Assembly (NCBI GenBank): GCA_916048095.2
Contig: OU696576.1
Span: 2,273,501 to 2,337,500, forward strand
Direction: 5' to 3'
Length of the DNA: 64,000 nt
From: Sacculina carcini
Lineage: Eukaryota; Arthropoda; Thecostraca; Sacculinidae
Position numbers and translations under genes: made by a program. The first letter of the stretch is position 1; every line of letters begins with the position of its first letter. Positions 47,301 through 50,300 of this stretch are shown one piece after another. The notes beneath the pieces were generated by a model, which saw nothing but the letters and a program-made list of their open reading frames with translations, was not told where the DNA came from and did no database searches.

Positions 47301-50300
47301 GATGCCGAAGCAAGGCCCATGGGCAAACGTGTCCATTGATAAATCTTGCCGCGGTACGATATGATCAGTAGAGCGGACAGGCCGGCGTGCAGAGGCAGCT
47401 GGAAAAATCCGTGTCGCAAATCGAATTTTATCATTCTCCAGGACGGGTGGAGTGCCAGCTGTTGCATGCAGGCAGTGGGTCGCGGTAGTCTGATTGTGTA
47501 GTGTGATAACGCCTCTGTAAGTGGAGAAAGATCGTACAGGTTGAGATCGTACCTAGCAGTGCCGTTGGGTTTCGCGATGGCGAAAAGTCTGTATACTGGT
47601 CCGTGGCGTGCTGTTGTTGGTCGTAAAATATCAGCCGATACGAGAGCCGGGATGAGGTTGTCCAAGAAGCTGGTAGGCTTAGTTGGTTGCCATGTAGATC
47701 GTGCAGAACGTGGTATGTGTGTGCGTAGGCCATTTGTTAACATACCTTGTACTTGTCGTGGGTAGACTTGTTGAGCCGGAAGCGTTTGCAGCCCTGCCAT
47801 ATTAGGCAACGTCAGTTGTCGCCATTGGCGCGCTGTGGTCGGCCGAAGGCAAGGTAGCATGGACAATTCGTCGTCGATGTTCGAAGCGTCGTCGCGTGGA
47901 AAAGTAGGCGAGCGAGCGTTTTGATTCGCATTGTTTTACAATTCATGCCTCCGCATCGACATGATGGCCCCATGGTCGGTAATGGCTCTATCACGGTTGT
48001 CGTTAGGTAGCGGAATGTGGTCTGGCGCGAGCATGGCTAAGGCGTCGGCCGCTTCGTGGACTGCATCGTCTGTGAGATGAGTGTCGAGCAAGGCATCCAG
48101 CCAGTCTGGCGTGATGTTTTGTAGATCGGCATATTGACGTGGAGAATGTGGAGGCGAAGGTGTGCGCAACAGGGATGTCTCTGGCTGGCAATCTGCGCGA
48201 GCGTCGGCCCACGGCGCGAGCTCCGCAAGAAAGTCCCATACGGGACTATTGTCGACCTGGTGAGAGCCGCTGGCGAGCACTTGGCTTGGTGCCGCGGCCA
48301 CGTCCCAGTGGGGGTCAACGACGTTCGGAGCGTTGTCCCCAATTCAGGTTCGGAGTTCGATGCTCGCCGATGTTCCGATGTTCGCCGTTGTCCCCGATGT
48401 TCGGAGCGTTGTCCCCAAAACAATCCCCTTCAGTACACGGTCCAGCAGTTTTTGAAAGGCTGACCCGGCTGACGACAATCCGAAAGGAACACGGCGGAAC
48501 TGAAAAAGTCCGTCGTGTGTGATGAAGGCCGTCAACGGACGCGACCCAGGAGCGAGGTCGAGCTGGTGATATGCTGATCTGAGGTCAATCCTAATCAGAA
48601 ATAGACCTTGAAGCTGTGCTTGGAGCTCGGTTATGATGGGCAGCGGGTGTGCGTCCGACACAATTTGCTCGTTCAAGCCGCGCAGATCCACGCACAGCCG
48701 GATGCGCCCGTCCTTGCGTTTAGCAACCACCAACGGGCTGATCCAGGGTGACGAGTCGATCGGTTCAATCACGCCGGCTTGGTGCAGTTGCGTCAGCTCA
48801 GTGGACACCGCCTCCCTCACCGACAGCGGCAGTCGTCTCAAGGAACACCGGATTGGAGTAGCGTCCGAACGAGGCACTATCCGGTGTTGGTAGTTTTTGA
48901 TCGGCGGCAGTATCGCGTCAACGCTGGTATGGACTTGCCTCGTAAGCGGCAATTGTTTCATATCGCATTTGGCGAAAACCACAGGACATTACACTGGTAT
49001 AAATTATCAACGGCTTATGAATAATAAAATTTTAATGATTATGTTATTTACTAGTAATGCGTATCTAGTACAGTAAATTCAAGCGATTGCAATACTCGTC
49101 AATCTGGAAGACATACTGACAAACGATACGATTGGTGATAATTATTTGAACAGTCAAGTAAAGTGGTATTGTACCATATTCGACAATCCATCGGGGGTAT
49201 GGAATCATCAAAAGGTTAATAACCCGTGCTCGGGGAATGACAGTTATCATGCATTAGTGTTGCTTGATGGCCTAGCTGGTCAATTGCATGGGACCCTAAA
49301 TCATCTTCGGCCTATTCAATTACAACACTCACATATCAGTGTATATTGCATGTCATTGCATGCTTGCACCTGTGTATTGTTCCTTTTTTGTTTTGCTAAT
49401 TTTGACTACAATATACCACATGAACTCATATACATTATCGGGGGTGTAATTGCATATTTATTCCTCCAGTCAATTTGTCGGGAGGTATATACGTGTAACC
49501 CACGTATACCCCAATATCCCCCGAGATCTACGTGCATGCATGTTTGTCTGTGGATGTGTGTGAAATTGTTGTTTGGTGTTTTTCCGCGTTCTTGGCTCAG
49601 TTTGGTTCTCCGTATAGTTAGTTTTATTATTGCATTACGACGAAATGTTTAGTGCTTTGTATCAAATTCATTTGTACTGGCTGTAGTTTATTTGTGTTTG
49701 TGTATTTATATAAATTTTTGATGCCAGGCAGATTTTCCTTGACACACACCAGATTGAACTGGATTGCAAGTTCGCAGCTCATAATGTTCCTGTGCATATT
49801 CTCCATTGCTCGAGCAAGTTTTTGCTCACTTGCTCTGATGCTTCTCAATAGCTGACCTTTACTTTTGCAACGTTTCGGAGCTAGTAGACTCCATTGTCTG
49901 ACAACTGGTGAAATTAGTTCAGTGGTTCTTTACCGGGTTTCAATAGAATCCCAGGGGCTTGGTGAGTTAGTTTCAGGGGTCCGGCGGTTTGGTTCACTCA
50001 CTTGTATGATTTGTGACGTCATGGTCTGCTTGGCTATCATTGACTGAAGCTTTTCACACCACATCGCTTAACCTTGATATCTGTGCTGCAAGCAACTCGG
50101 TCCACTCAGTAGTAGCCTACTTGTGTGACTGTCTTGATCGTACGTGATTTGTAATTTTTCCTACAATACTTCAAACACGAAGGGTTCGATGAATGCATGT
50201 ACGGAACGTGTAGGGTTCAGTTCCTCCAATCACTTTAAGAACCACTGAATTAATACCTATATCTTGCGTGTGATATATGTGTACACGACGCTTCGATTTG

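Larger units (their letters stand above)
40892..48993 (-). mobile_element. Composite Ty3/gypsy retroelement with inverted LTR ends
   Basis: An 8.1-kb block begins TGTAGTGTCCTGTGGTTTTC and ends with the reverse complement of TGTAATGTCCTGTGGTTTTC. It is flanked on both sides by CTGGT (40887-40891 and 48994-48998), as expected for one integration event. Inside are a 262-bp LTR facing right, a gypsy gag-protease-RT-RNase H-integrase set facing left, LTR pieces facing left with a tRNA-Ser-derived segment between them, a second unrelated-looking polymerase gene facing left, and a fragment of gypsy RT facing left. The outer LTR sequences point inward from both ends instead of being direct repeats. 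Confidence 0.78.

Noticed and set aside
46457-47935. An endogenous hepadnavirus
   Set aside because: Only general RT/RNase H motif resemblance; no terminal protein, core or surface regions, and DIRS-type elements share several of these motifs.
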